This document shows positions 25,125 through 34,395 of a DNA stretch of 64,000 nt, one piece after another. The stretch spans positions 19,190 through 83,189 of the forward strand of contig CAJYAD010000018.1 in the NCBI GenBank assembly GCA_913064775.1, in the 5' to 3' direction. The notes beneath the pieces are model-generated. The model was not told where the DNA came from. It saw nothing but the letters and a program-made list of their open reading frames with translations, and ran no database searches. Numbering within the stretch: the first letter of the stretch is position 1; each line of letters opens with the position of its first letter. This DNA comes from an uncultured Albidovulum sp. GTDB taxonomy: Bacteria; Pseudomonadota; Alphaproteobacteria; Rhodobacterales; Rhodobacteraceae. A program made the position numbers and the translations under genes.

Positions 25125-28100
25125 TTGCCTTCGCGAGAAGATAAAGACAAGCCGGCAGCGAAGATCCAGACCGACAGGGCAGCCTTGGACGACACCCCAC
25201 AAGACCCCGCGCCAGACAGCGACCCGCCCGAAAGGGCGGCGCCGGGCGGAGCGGTGCCGGCCTGCGCGGGCGAGGGGGAAGACAGCGACACCGGCCGCCG
25301 CCGCACCACCTCGGCCGACGAGATCCGGCGCCGGCGCGGGCGCTTCGGGCTGTGGATGCTGCTGAGCGTGGTGCTGTTGGCTGGGGCCGGGGGCTTTGCG
25401 CTGATGGTGGTGACCGGCAAGCCGCTGGTCGCGCCGGCCTTTGTCGTCGCCCGGGTGCAGGGGCAGCTGAACCAGATGCTCGACGGGCGCGGCCGGGTCA
25501 GCATCGGCAGCGCGGCGGTGGTGCTGGATCAGAACCATGTGCCCCGGGTGCGGCTGCGCGATGTCAGCTTCCTCGACAGTTCCGGCAATGCGGTGGTAGC
25601 GCTGCCCGAGGTGCAGGTGTCGCTGGCGCTCGATCCCTTGCTGCATGGCAGGATCCGCCCGGTGCGGCTGCGGATTTCGGGCGCCAGCCTGACCTTGAAG
25701 CGGGCCGAGGATGGCCGCATCGATCTGGCCGTCGGGCAGGGGATCGGCAGCGGCGGGCCGGGGCTGCAATCGGTGGGTGAGGTGCTGGACCGGATCGACA
25801 ACGTCTTCACCCTGCCCGAATTGTCGCGCCTGACCCGGATCGACGCCGACGCGCTGTCGATCACGCTGGACGACCGGCGCGCGAACCGGATCTGGAATTT
25901 CAGCGACGGTCGCGCGACGCTGGTGCAGGACGCGCGGCAGGTGTCGCTGGAGGTGGGCTTTGGCCTTGCCGGCGGCAGCGAGGAGCCGGCGCGCGCGGTC
26001 TTCACTTTCGTCACGCAAAAGGGATCTCCCGCCGCGCGGATGTCGGCGCGGGTGACGGGGGTGTCGTCGCGCGACATTGCCGCGCAATCGCCGGCGCTGG
26101 CCTGGATGAAGCTGATCCGGGCGCCGATCTCGGGCGATTTCCGCGCCTCGGTCGATCCTCAGGGCGATCTGGGCCCGATGGAGGGGCAGTTGCAGATCGG
26201 CAGCGGCGCGCTGATCGTCGGCGAGCAGGTCAAGCCGGTGCCCTTCCAGCACGGCACGCTCTATTTCACCTATCATCCCGAAAGCCAGAAGGTGACCATC
26301 ACCGAGGCTTCGGTCGACAGCCGGATCCTGCGCATCCATGCCTCGGGTCAGGCCTATCTGGAGGACATGAAGAACGGCGTGCCGCAGGCCTTTCTGTCGC
26401 AGGTGAAGTTCAGCAAGGTGATGGTGGATCCCGAGGGTCTGTTCGAACAGCCGGTGCGGTTTTCCCAGGGCGCGCTGGATCTGCGGCTGCGGCTGGATCC
26501 GTTCGACGTGCAGGTCGGGCAGCTGGCGCTGATCGAGGGCAAGCGCCGGATCGATGCGCATGGCCGGATGACGGCAACGCCCAAGGGGCTGAAGGTGGCG
26601 CTGGACGCCAAGGTCAACGCGATCCGCCACGACCAGCTGCTGGCGCTCTGGCCGGTCAGCGTGGTCGACAAGACCCGCGAATGGCTGGCCGAGAACGTGC
26701 TGACCGGGCTTTTGACCAATGTTAACGTGGGGCTGCGCATCGACCCGGGCACCAAGCCGGAACTGGCGCTGGGATATGATTTCTCGGGCGCCGATGTGCG
26801 GGTGATCAAGACGCTGCCGCCGGTCGAGGATGGCCAGGGCTATGCCACGATCGACGGCGACCGCTACACGATGGTGATCCGCAAGGGCCATGTGACGCCG
26901 CCCAAGGGGGGCGTGGTGGATGTGGCGGGATCGGTCTTTCAGGTGCCCGACATCACCCGCAAACCCGCCCCGGCGATCGTCGATCTGCATACCAACAGCT
27001 CGGTCACCGCCGCGCTGTCGCTGCTGGATGAGCCGCCGTTCGAATTCCTGCGCAAGGCCGGCCAGCCGGTCGATCTGGCTGAGGGCCGGGCGCAGATGCG
27101 CGCCGTCATCAAGCTGCCGCTGAAGGACAAGATCGATCTGCCAGACGTGCGCTATGACGTGACCGGCACGATCACCGATGTGCGCTCGGACAAGGTCGTG
27201 CCGAAGCGAGAGCTGACCTCGGCCCGGCTGCAGCTGCATGCCGACAATGCGGGGCTGAAGATCTGGGGGCCGGGCAAGCTCGGCCCGGTGGCCTTCGATG
27301 GCGCCTGGGCGCAGAAGTTCGGGCCGAAATTCAAGGGCCATTCCGAGGTGACCGGAGAGGTCACGCTGTCGCCCGCCTTTGTTGACGCCTTCCACATCGG
27401 CCTGCCCAAGGGCTCGGTCCTGGGGGCGGCGCAGGGGCAGATGCGGCTCGCGCTGGACAAGGGGCAGGCGCCGCGCTTCACCCTGCGCTCGGGGCTGAAG
27501 GGGTTGCGGGTGGCGATCCCGGAAATCGGCTGGGACAAGCCCGCCGCCACCCCCGGCCGGCTAGAGGTGGCGGGTACGCTGGGCAAGCCGCCCGAGATCT
27601 CGAAGCTGCTGCTGGAGGCGCCGGGGTTGCGGGCGCAGGGCGATGTGGTGATCAACCCCGACGGCACGCTGAAGGCGGTGCATCTGACCCGGGTTCAGGC
27701 CGGCGACTGGCTGGACGCGCCGGTCGATCTGGTGGGCCGCGGCAAGGGGCGGCCGGTGGCGATCACGGTGCCGGGCGGGCGGATTGATCTGTCGCATCTG
27801 CCGGTGGGCGCGAGTGCGGTGAAATCCGAGGCGGTGCCGATCACGCTAAGCCTCGACACGCTGCAGATCAGCAAGACGCTGGCGCTGGCGGGGTTCACCG
27901 GATCCTTCACCACGCTGGGCGGCTTCAACGGGCGCTTCGCGGGCAAGGTGAACGGCGCGGCACAGGTGCAGGGCGTGGTGGCGCCGGCCAGCCCGCGCGC
28001 CGGCGCACGCAGCGCGGTGCGGGTGACGTCGCAGGACGCGGGCGCGGTGTTTCGCGCGGCGGGGATTTCCGCGCGCCTCTATGGCGGGACGCTGGACATG

Positions 28101-28583
28101 ACCTTGATGCCGCGACCGCAGAAGGGCGAATATGACGGCCAGTTGCAGGTGTCCAACATCAAGGTGCGCGACGCCCCGGCGCTGGCCGATCTGCTCAGCG
28201 CGATCAGCGTGGTCGGGCTGCTTGAGCAGTTGAACGGTCAGGGGCTGGTGTTTGCCGATGTCGGCGCGCACTTCAAGCTGACGCCGCAGGGCGTCGAGAT
28301 CGAGAAGGGATCGGCCACCGGCGCGTCGCTGGGGGTGTCGGCGGCGGGCACCTATGATTTCGCCAACAAGGCGTTCGACATTCAGGGCGTGGTGTCGCCG
28401 ATCTATCTGCTGAACGGCGTCGGGCAACTGGTGTCGCGCGCGGGCGAGGGATTGTTTGGCTTCAACTATGCGCTGAGGGGAAGTTCGGCGCATCCCAAGG
28501 TGTCGGTCAATCCGCTGTCGGTGCTGGCGCCGGGCTTCTTGCGCGATCTGTTCCGCCGACCCGCGGCGAAGCTGCCGAACTAG
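25125..28583 (+). CDS. Large AsmA-like protein (DUF3971/YhdP type)
   Basis: Up to 1152 residues: a charged cytoplasmic N-terminus, one membrane anchor (RFGLWMLLSVVLLAGAGGFALMVV, about 73-96, described by its ends), then a very long beta-rich periplasmic region with DUF3971 and a C-terminal AsmA-like segment (VSNIKVRDAPALADLLSAIS through GQLVSRAGEGLFGFNYALRG). Related YhdP/TamB/AsmA proteins form hydrophobic grooves that move phospholipids to the outer membrane. The start is uncertain: TTG at 25125 or TTG at 25185, neither with a strong ribosome site. It is a single-gene unit followed by a dispersed repeat. Confidence 0.85.
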   Translation: MPSREDKDKPAAKIQTDRAALDDTPQDPAPDSDPPERAAPGGAVPACAGEGEDSDTGRRRTTSADEIRRRRGRFGLWMLLSVVLLAGAGGFALMVVTGKPLVAPAFVVARVQGQLNQMLDGRGRVSIGSAAVVLDQNHVPRVRLRDVSFLDSSGNAVVALPEVQVSLALDPLLHGRIRPVRLRISGASLTLKRAEDGRIDLAVGQGIGSGGPGLQSVGEVLDRIDNVFTLPELSRLTRIDADALSITLDDRRANRIWNFSDGRATLVQDARQVSLEVGFGLAGGSEEPARAVFTFVTQKGSPAARMSARVTGVSSRDIAAQSPALAWMKLIRAPISGDFRASVDPQGDLGPMEGQLQIGSGALIVGEQVKPVPFQHGTLYFTYHPESQKVTITEASVDSRILRIHASGQAYLEDMKNGVPQAFLSQVKFSKVMVDPEGLFEQPVRFSQGALDLRLRLDPFDVQVGQLALIEGKRRIDAHGRMTATPKGLKVALDAKVNAIRHDQLLALWPVSVVDKTREWLAENVLTGLLTNVNVGLRIDPGTKPELALGYDFSGADVRVIKTLPPVEDGQGYATIDGDRYTMVIRKGHVTPPKGGVVDVAGSVFQVPDITRKPAPAIVDLHTNSSVTAALSLLDEPPFEFLRKAGQPVDLAEGRAQMRAVIKLPLKDKIDLPDVRYDVTGTITDVRSDKVVPKRELTSARLQLHADNAGLKIWGPGKLGPVAFDGAWAQKFGPKFKGHSEVTGEVTLSPAFVDAFHIGLPKGSVLGAAQGQMRLALDKGQAPRFTLRSGLKGLRVAIPEIGWDKPAATPGRLEVAGTLGKPPEISKLLLEAPGLRAQGDVVINPDGTLKAVHLTRVQAGDWLDAPVDLVGRGKGRPVAITVPGGRIDLSHLPVGASAVKSEAVPITLSLDTLQISKTLALAGFTGSFTTLGGFNGRFAGKVNGAAQVQGVVAPASPRAGARSAVRVTSQDAGAVFRAAGISARLYGGTLDMTLMPRPQKGEYDGQLQVSNIKVRDAPALADLLSAISVVGLLEQLNGQGLVFADVGAHFKLTPQGVEIEKGSATGASLGVSAAGTYDFANKAFDIQGVVSPIYLLNGVGQLVSRAGEGLFGFNYALRGSSAHPKVSVNPLSVLAPGFLRDLFRRPAAKLPN

Positions 28584-28590
28584 GGCGCGC

Positions 28591-28628
28591 GCCGGGGCCT
28601 GCGTATCTGGGGCACAATGAAAGCGGGG
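28591..28628 (+). repeat. Dispersed intergenic repeat, GTATCTGG variant
   Basis: The stretch GCCTGCGTATCTGGGGCACA followed by ATGAAAGCGGGG matches the tail of the repeat family. It starts 8 bases after the AsmA-like stop, in the orientation of that gene, and lacks most of the GC hairpin. Confidence 0.6.
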
Positions 28629-28686
28629 CTGCTTCTTGGCGAATGCCGCTCTTGCGGTGGGCGGGCTTCCGCGCGATAGGGGCGCC

Positions 28687-29766
28687 ATGAAACTGAGCGA
28701 TTTCGATTTTGATCTGCCCGAGGAGCTGATCGCCACGCGTCCGGCGCGGCCGCGCAGCGCGGCGCGGCTGCTGGTGGCCGAGGGCGGCGCGATCCGCGAT
28801 CTGCAGGTGCACGAGTTGCCCGATCTGCTGGGCCCGGGCGACCGGCTGGTGCTGAACAACACCCGGGTGATCCCGGCGCGGCTGACGGGGGTGCGTGCGC
28901 GCGACGGCGCCGCCCCGGGCGAGGGCGTGGCGCGGGTCGAGGTGACGCTGCTGGAACCCCGGCCCGGGGGCGCCTGGCTGGCGCTGGCCAAGCCCGCGCG
29001 CAAGCTGAAGCCGGGCGACGAGATCCGCTTTTCCGACGCGCTGAGCGCCCGGGTCGAGAGCCGCGCCGAGGGCGAGGTGGTGCTTGGCTTCAACCTGACG
29101 GGCGAGGATTTCGACGCGGCGTTGGCGCAGGCGGGCGCCATGCCCTTGCCGCCCTATATCGCGGCACGCCGCGCGGCGGATGCGCAGGACATGGACGATT
29201 ACCAGACCGTCTTTGCCCGTCACGCCGGGGCGGTGGCGGCGCCGACGGCCTCGCTGCATTTCGACGCCGGGTTGCTGGAGGCGCTGCGGGCACGCGGTGT
29301 CGCCTTTACCGAGGTCACGCTGCATGTCGGCGCGGGCACTTTCCTGCCGGTGAAGGTAGAGGACGTGACCACCCACCGCATGCATTCCGAATGGGGCGAG
29401 GTGACCGAGGCCGCCGCCGCCCAGATCAACGCGACCCGCGCGGCGGGGGGGCGGGTGATCCCGGTTGGCACCACCGCGTTGCGGCTGATTGAGAGCGCGG
29501 CGGATGCAGCGGGGCGGATGCAGCCCTGGCGCGGGACCACGGATATCTTCATCTATCCGGGCTACCGGTTCCGGGTGACCGATGCGCTGATGACCAATTT
29601 CCATCTGCCGAAATCGACGCTGATGATGTTGGTCTCGGCGCTGATGGGCAAGGATGTGGTCGACCGGATCTACGCGCATGCGGTGGCACGGCGGTACCGG
29701 TTCTTCTCGTACGGCGATGCGTCGCTGCTGATCCCCGAAGGGCGGGCAGGGGGCGGGCAGCCCTAG
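28687..29766 (+). CDS. queA: S-adenosylmethionine:tRNA ribosyltransferase-isomerase
   Basis: The 359-residue protein begins [20 protein letters not shown] and carries the family blocks [26 protein letters not shown] and [21 protein letters not shown] (given by its ends). QueA builds epoxyqueuosine at the wobble base of tRNA in the queuosine pathway. Length matches bacterial QueA. The ATG at 28687 follows AUAGGGGCGCC; the open frame reaches 28636 without support. No other queuosine gene is adjacent. Confidence 0.96.
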   Translation: MKLSDFDFDLPEELIATRPARPRSAARLLVAEGGAIRDLQVHELPDLLGPGDRLVLNNTRVIPARLTGVRARDGAAPGEGVARVEVTLLEPRPGGAWLALAKPARKLKPGDEIRFSDALSARVESRAEGEVVLGFNLTGEDFDAALAQAGAMPLPPYIAARRAADAQDMDDYQTVFARHAGAVAAPTASLHFDAGLLEALRARGVAFTEVTLHVGAGTFLPVKVEDVTTHRMHSEWGEVTEAAAAQINATRAAGGRVIPVGTTALRLIESAADAAGRMQPWRGTTDIFIYPGYRFRVTDALMTNFHLPKSTLMMLVSALMGKDVVDRIYAHAVARRYRFFSYGDASLLIPEGRAGGGQP

Positions 29767-29801
29767 CGCCGCGCCCCGCCGTCTGTGGGCCCTGGCAGTT
29801 G

Positions 29802-29823
29802 GCCGGCCCTGTGTTGGGCCGGC
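29802..29823. terminator. Bidirectional hairpin between queA and ssb
   Basis: The perfect eight-base arms GCCGGCCC (29802-29809) and GGGCCGGC (29816-29823) enclose the loop TGTGTT. It lies between two convergent genes. No T-run follows. Confidence 0.6.
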
Positions 29824-29857
29824 GTCTGGCCTCTGGTGTCTGGCCGCGCGGACCGTC

Positions 29858-30367
29858 TCAGAACGGGATGTCATCATCCATGTCGCTGCGCCCGCCGCCA
29901 CCGGTGCCGCCGCCGCCGCTGCCCTGGTCGCCACCGCCGTAACCGCCGCCCGAAGGCGCGCCGCCGCCGCCGTAGCCACCGCCCGAGGGCGCGCCGCCGC
30001 CCGCGCCGCCCTCAGAGCGGCCGTCGAGCATGGTCAGTTCCGACCGATAGGGGCGCAGGGCGATCTCTGTGGTGAAGCGGTCCTGGCCGGACTGGTCCTG
30101 CCACTTGCGGGTTTCCAGCTGACCCTCGAGATAGATCTTCGAACCCTTGCGCAGATATTGCTCGGCCACCCGCACCAGCGGCTCGGCATAGATCGCGACG
30201 CGGTGCCATTCGGTGCGCTCGCGCCGCTCACCCGAGGTGCGGTCGCGCCAGGTTTCCGATGTCGCGATGCGCAGGTTGCACACTTTCCCGCCCGAGGGGA
30301 AATCGCGTACCTCCGGATCGGCCCCGAGGTTGCCGATAAGAATGACCTTGTTGACCGAGCCCGCCAT
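29858..30367 (-). CDS. ssb: Single-stranded DNA-binding protein
   Basis: The 169-residue protein has an N-terminal OB-fold (residues 1 to about 112, beginning [20 protein letters not shown]), a Gly-rich flexible linker and the acidic tip MDDDIPF that recruits replication and repair partners. The linker contains two direct copies of the unit [12 protein letters not shown], so its length could vary by slippage. It is a stand-alone gene, not next to uvrA, and has AGAGAACAAG upstream of its ATG. Confidence 0.96.
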   Translation of the reverse strand: MAGSVNKVILIGNLGADPEVRDFPSGGKVCNLRIATSETWRDRTSGERRERTEWHRVAIYAEPLVRVAEQYLRKGSKIYLEGQLETRKWQDQSGQDRFTTEIALRPYRSELTMLDGRSEGGAGGGAPSGGGYGGGGAPSGGGYGGGDQGSGGGGTGGGGRSDMDDDIPF

Positions 30368-30500
30368 GCTTGTTCTCTCCCGTCGAATCTTGTTGCGTCC
30401 TGCTTACATCACCGGACGAACGGATGACACTAGCCTGCGCCGGAAAATGCGCCGTGACGCGATGTCGCCGCGCGGCGCGCGGTGGGACTGCGCCGCGCAA

Positions 30501-30553
30501 GGGCGGGGGCTTTGCCCCCTGCACCCCCAGGATATTTGGGCCAGAGTGAAAGC
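30501..30553 (+). repeat. Dispersed intergenic repeat, complete copy
   Basis: GGGCGGGGGCTTTGCCCCCT (30501-30520) forms the hairpin half, and GCACCCCCAGGATATTTGGG with CCAGAGTGAAAGC the tail. It lies in the 344-bp gap between the divergent ssb and argE-type genes. The rest of that gap shows no gene. Confidence 0.8.
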
Positions 30554-30711
30554 AAAGCGGGCGCTTCGGGCGTCACCCCGGCGGACAGATTTCACCCGGC
30601 GGCGGGCTAGGCCCCGCCCATCCTGGCCCGCGACAGGGGGGCTAAACCTTGGCCCTATTCCGTGCCACTCTGCGTGACCGAATCCGCATCCGCCAAGCAA
30701 GGAGCGCCCTG

Positions 30712-31881
30712 ATGAGCTACCTCGAGACCACCCAGGCCTATCTGGCCGACATGATCGCCCATCCCACGGTGTCGAGCGAGTCGAACCTGCAGCTTATCGC
30801 GTGGCTGGCGGAGCGGCTGGAAACGGCGGGCGCGCGCTGCGAGATCTTTCTTGATCCCACCGGCACCAAGGGCAACCTTTTCGCCACGATCGGCCCCGAG
30901 GGCGACGGCGGCATCGTGCTTTCGGGCCATACCGATGTGGTGCCGGTGGCCGATCAGGCCTGGACCTCGGACCCCTTCACGATGGAGGAACGCGCAGGCC
31001 GCCTTTATGGCCGCGGCAGTTGCGACATGAAGGGCTTCATCGCCGCGTGCGTTGCCATGGCGCCGCTTTATGCCGCGCAGGAGAACCGCCGCCCCGTCCA
31101 CTTTGCCTTCACCCATGACGAAGAGGTCGGCTGCATCGGCGGCGCGTCCCTGACTTCGGCGTTGCGTGAACGCAGCCTGCACCCGGCGCTTGCCATCGTC
31201 GGAGAGCCGACCGAAATGCGGATCATCGAGGGCCACAAGGGCTGCTGCGAATACACCACCCGCTTCTCGGGGCTGGAAGGCCACGGCTCGGCCCCCGACC
31301 GCGGCGTGAACGCGGTGGAATATGCGGTGCGCTATGTCGCGCGACTGCTGGAACTGCGCGAGAGGCTGAAATCGCGCGCCCCGCAGGGCAGCCGCTTCGA
31401 TCCGCCCTGGACCACGATCAACCCGGGCGCGTTGAACGGTGGGCATGCGCATAACGTGATCCCGGGGCTGGCCGAGGTGGCCTGGGAAATGCGTCCGGTG
31501 CGCTGGGAGGATGCCGATTTCGTCAAGGCCGACCTCGCCGCCTATGTGGCCGAGGAATTGCTGCCGTTGATGCGCGCGGTCTGCCCCGAGGCCGCGGTCG
31601 AGACCGAGGTGATCGGCGAGGTCGCGGGGCTGGAGCCGATGGAGGCGAACGCGGCACGGGATCTGGTGGCCGAGCTGACCGGCTTCAACGGCGCCGAGAC
31701 GGTGCCCTTCGGCACCGAGGCGGGGCTGTTTCAGGCGCTGGGGATGTCGGTGGTGCTGTGCGGGCCCGGCTCGATCGCCCAGGCGCACAAGCCCGACGAA
31801 TATGTGGCACTGGATCAGCTGTCGCAATGCCTTGGCATGCTGGAAAATCTGGCCCCGAAACTGACCCGGGCTCCGGTCTGA
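30712..31881 (+). CDS. argE: Acetylornithine deacetylase (M20 family)
   Basis: This 389-residue M20 metallopeptidase-like hydrolase shows the metal-binding IVLSGHTDVVPV and GRGSCDMKGFIA, the catalytic glutamate in THDEEVGCIGG, and the dimerisation-domain GGHAHNVIPGLAEVAW. Sequence style fits the ArgE branch that deacetylates N-acetylornithine in arginine synthesis; other M20 amidohydrolases are an alternative. The ATG at 30712 follows CAAGGAGCG. It stands alone, not in an arg operon. Confidence 0.85.
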   Translation: MSYLETTQAYLADMIAHPTVSSESNLQLIAWLAERLETAGARCEIFLDPTGTKGNLFATIGPEGDGGIVLSGHTDVVPVADQAWTSDPFTMEERAGRLYGRGSCDMKGFIAACVAMAPLYAAQENRRPVHFAFTHDEEVGCIGGASLTSALRERSLHPALAIVGEPTEMRIIEGHKGCCEYTTRFSGLEGHGSAPDRGVNAVEYAVRYVARLLELRERLKSRAPQGSRFDPPWTTINPGALNGGHAHNVIPGLAEVAWEMRPVRWEDADFVKADLAAYVAEELLPLMRAVCPEAAVETEVIGEVAGLEPMEANAARDLVAELTGFNGAETVPFGTEAGLFQALGMSVVLCGPGSIAQAHKPDEYVALDQLSQCLGMLENLAPKLTRAPV

Positions 31882-31900
31882 CAAAGGGCCGCCGGGCGCG

Positions 31901-31948
31901 GTGCCGGGGGCGCCCCCCCGGTGCGAAATTTGAGCCGAAGTGAAAGCT
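31901..31948 (+). repeat. Degenerate dispersed repeat, first half of a head-on pair
   Basis: The stretch with GGGGGCGCCCCCCCGG, then GTGCGAAATTTGAGCC and GAAGTGAAAGC, follows the repeat layout with several differences. It faces the complete copy at 31964-32014, and their ends TGAAAGC (31941-31947) and GCTTTCA (31964-31970) are inverted repeats. Confidence 0.5.
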
Positions 31949-31963
31949 GAAGCGCTCAGTTTT

Positions 31964-32014
31964 GCTTTCACTCTGGTATAAATATCCCGGGGGTGCAGGG
32001 GGCAGAGCCCCCGC
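31964..32014 (-). repeat. Dispersed intergenic repeat, complete copy, reversed
   Basis: Read on the minus strand it has GGCGGGGGCTCTGCCCCC, TGCACCCCCGGGATATTT and ACCAGAGTGAAAGC. It lies 82 bases after the argE-type stop, pointing back at that gene and at the degenerate copy. Confidence 0.8.
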
Positions 32015-32381
32015 CTTGGGCCTTGCAAGGCCGCATTCCCCGCCGGGAACCGATCGGGCCGCGACCGGGTTAAAAGGGTGCAGCCTGCAGCATGGCAACA
32101 AATATTAAACATTTGTGAGATTGCGGTCAGGTGCTTGCAAGCACACTGATGCACCTGCATGAGAGGAAAGAGGTTTGGGGTGAAGCGCGCGCTTTGCTGG
32201 AATGGATTTAAGAAATGTCGCGAAAAAGCGCGCGATGGAACATCCCGGGCCTGATCCGGGCGCAAATGTCACACTCCTGTGTGGTGCGCCTGAGACAAGC
32301 AGCGCGCGTACGCGGAACTTCCGGATATCGGGCCAGATATCGGGGATGCGCGGGGTGTGACAACAAGATAGAGGTAGGCGC
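32015..32381. other. AT-richer structured intergenic region
   Basis: I see no gene in these 367 bases. The region is less GC-rich than its surroundings and carries several dyads: ACAAAT/ATTTGT (32098-32103 and 32111-32116), the perfect palindrome GTGCTTGCAAGCAC (32131-32144) nested in CAGGTGC/GCACCTG (32128-32134 and 32151-32157), and CACAC-N4-GTGTG near 32270. It probably holds the promoter of the downstream four-gene cassette; a small RNA is also possible. Confidence 0.5.
32131..32144. promoter_or_regulatory. Perfect 14-bp palindrome
   Basis: GTGCTTGCAAGCAC is fully symmetric and lies about 240 bases before the LpxH-like gene. It could be a regulator binding site; I cannot name the regulator. 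Confidence 0.4.
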
Positions 32382-33254
32382 ATGAGGGACGACAGGGCGA
32401 CCTTCGAAGCATTGCTTGCGGGCCCGGACGCGCCGCGCCCGGTTCCGACACGGCCTCGGCGCCATTTCCGTGCTCTGTTCATCTCGGATGTGCACATGGG
32501 CGCGCGCGGCTGCCGGATCGAGGCGCTGGTGGATTTCCTCACCCATGTCAGCGCCGACACGATCTATCTGGTCGGCGACATCTTCGACAGCTGGGTGCCG
32601 ATCGGCAAGAACTGGACGCCGGCGCATGACATGGCGGTGCGGCTGATCCTCGACTTCGCTGAGGCCGGCGCCCGCATCGTCTATCTGCCCGGCAATCACG
32701 ATGCCTTCCTGCGCCGCCATTACGGCATCTATTTCGGCCAGATCGAGGTGGTCGAGCAGATCCGCCACCGCGCTATCGACGGGCGCGAATATCTGGTGCT
32801 GCATGGCGACCAATGCGACATCTTCCAGCGCAAGCGGGCGCGCTGGATCTCTTTGCTGGGCGCGCATGTCGACAGCACCTTGCGGGGGCTGTCGTCGCTG
32901 GTGAACCGGGTGCGCAAGCTGCTGGGGATGGAGGATTTCATCGTCATCGAACGCGCGCTTTTGCGTTTCAACAGCCTGATCCGCTACGGCAATCGCTTTG
33001 AGAAACGGCTGGCCCGGCTGGCCCGTGAGGGCGATTTCGACGGGGTGATCTGCGGCCATTTCCACAAGCCCGCCCTGCACGAGGAATTCGGCGTGATCTA
33101 CGCCAATTGCGGCGACTGGATCGACAGCTTCACCGCCGTGACCGAAGCCCGCGACGGCACGTTGCAACTGCTTCGCTGGGCCGGCGTGGCCGCCCCCGCC
33201 GCCGAACCGGTCGATCTGGCCAAGGCCGAGGACGCGCCGGGCTGGGTCGCCTGA
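32382..33254 (+). CDS. LpxH-like calcineurin-type metallophosphoesterase
   Basis: The 290-residue protein has every metal motif of the UDP-2,3-diacylglucosamine hydrolase-like phosphoesterases: FISDVHMGARGC, LVGDIFDSW, LPGNHDAFL, LHGDQCD and ICGHFHKPA. LpxH proper hydrolyses UDP-diacylglucosamine in lipid A synthesis. Many alphaproteobacteria use LpxI for that step, and the gene here starts a cassette with two glycosyltransferases and a DedA protein, so another lipid pyrophosphate or phosphate may be the substrate. A GAGGTAGGCGC ribosome site precedes the ATG. The next gene starts one base after its stop. Confidence 0.82.
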   Translation: MRDDRATFEALLAGPDAPRPVPTRPRRHFRALFISDVHMGARGCRIEALVDFLTHVSADTIYLVGDIFDSWVPIGKNWTPAHDMAVRLILDFAEAGARIVYLPGNHDAFLRRHYGIYFGQIEVVEQIRHRAIDGREYLVLHGDQCDIFQRKRARWISLLGAHVDSTLRGLSSLVNRVRKLLGMEDFIVIERALLRFNSLIRYGNRFEKRLARLAREGDFDGVICGHFHKPALHEEFGVIYANCGDWIDSFTAVTEARDGTLQLLRWAGVAAPAAEPVDLAKAEDAPGWVA

Positions 33255-33255
33255 G

Positions 33256-34392
33256 ATGGGGGTGACCGTCACGATCCTGACGTTCTTCGTGCTGGCCGCG
33301 CTGGGACTTCACTTGCTGAGTGTGACGCTTGTATCGCTGCGGCTGGTGCGCGCGCGCCGGGCCGATACGCGCGCCGGGCAGCCGCCGGTATCGCTGTTGC
33401 GGCCGCTGTGCGGGCTGGAATATGCGCTGGAAGAGACGCTCAACAGCTCCTTCACGCTCGAATATGCCGATTATGAGGTGATCTTCTGCGTCGAATCCGC
33501 TGACGATCCCGCCGTGCCGCTGGCCCAAAAGCTGATCGCCGCGCATCCGCAGGTGCCCGCGAAGCTGCTGATCGGCGCCGATCCGATCAGCGGCAACCCC
33601 AAGCTCAACAATCTGGTCAAGGGCTGGAACGCGGCGCGTCACGACTGGATCGTGATGTCGGATTCGAACGTGCTGCTGCCGCCGGACTTCCTGCGCAGCT
33701 CGGTCGCCTGTTTCGATGAGCGCACCGGGCTGGTCAGCTCTCCCCCCGCCGGCATCCGGCCGGAAAACGCCTGGGGCGCGCTGGAATGCGGGTTTCTGAA
33801 CACCTATCAGGCGCGCTGGCAGCTGTTGGCCGATAGTCTGGGGCTTGGCTTTGCGCAGGGCAAGATGCTGTTCTGGCGCCGCGCGGTGGCCGAGGCCGGC
33901 GGCGGGTTGGCGCGGCTGGGCGGCGAGATGGCCGAGGACGTGGCCTCGACCAAGCTGGTGCGGGGGCAGGGGCTGAACGTGCGGCTGGCGCCCGAACCCT
34001 TCCCGCAGCCGATCGGGCGGCGCGGCTTTGGCGCGGTCTGGTCGCGGCAGTTGCGGTGGGCGCGGGTGCGGCGGCTGGGCTTTCCGCTGCTCTTCCTGGC
34101 CGAGATCCTGACCGGCGTGCTGCCGCCCGCGCTGGCGCTGGCGGCGATGGCGGCGATGGGCGCGTCCAGTTGGCTGTGCCTGCCGACGCTGGCGGCGGTC
34201 TGGTTCGCGGCGGAATGGGGCCTTGCGCGTCAGGCGGGCTGGCCGCACGGCGCGCGCGACCTGGCGATGTGGATGCTGCGCGATCTGCTGCTGCCGGCGA
34301 TCTGGGTCGCGGCCTGGGCCGGGCGCGGCTTTACCTGGCGCGGCAACCAGATGGACAAGGCCGGCGCCGACGGGCTGAGCGCGGCGAAATAG
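33256..34392 (+). CDS. GT21-type glycosyltransferase (ceramide glucosyltransferase/HpnI-like)
   Basis: The 378-residue membrane protein begins with a membrane helix, then a GT2/GT21 domain with VSLLRPLCGLEYALEETLNS, the acidic VMSDSNVLLPPDFL and EMAEDVASTKLV, and the diagnostic RQLRW motif, followed by three to four C-terminal membrane segments. Relatives glucosylate ceramide, diacylglycerol or hopanoids at the membrane. No hopanoid or sphingolipid gene lies in the window, so the acceptor is open. It follows the LpxH-like gene with one base between stop and start. Confidence 0.82.
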   Translation: MGVTVTILTFFVLAALGLHLLSVTLVSLRLVRARRADTRAGQPPVSLLRPLCGLEYALEETLNSSFTLEYADYEVIFCVESADDPAVPLAQKLIAAHPQVPAKLLIGADPISGNPKLNNLVKGWNAARHDWIVMSDSNVLLPPDFLRSSVACFDERTGLVSSPPAGIRPENAWGALECGFLNTYQARWQLLADSLGLGFAQGKMLFWRRAVAEAGGGLARLGGEMAEDVASTKLVRGQGLNVRLAPEPFPQPIGRRGFGAVWSRQLRWARVRRLGFPLLFLAEILTGVLPPALALAAMAAMGASSWLCLPTLAAVWFAAEWGLARQAGWPHGARDLAMWMLRDLLLPAIWVAAWAGRGFTWRGNQMDKAGADGLSAAK

Positions 34393-34395
34393 GCC

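Noticed and set aside
24813..27395. Open frame of 860 codons antisense to the AsmA-like gene
   Set aside because: The product is rich in His, Arg, Gln and Pro, as expected from reading a GC-rich gene backwards, and overlaps bcp in another frame.
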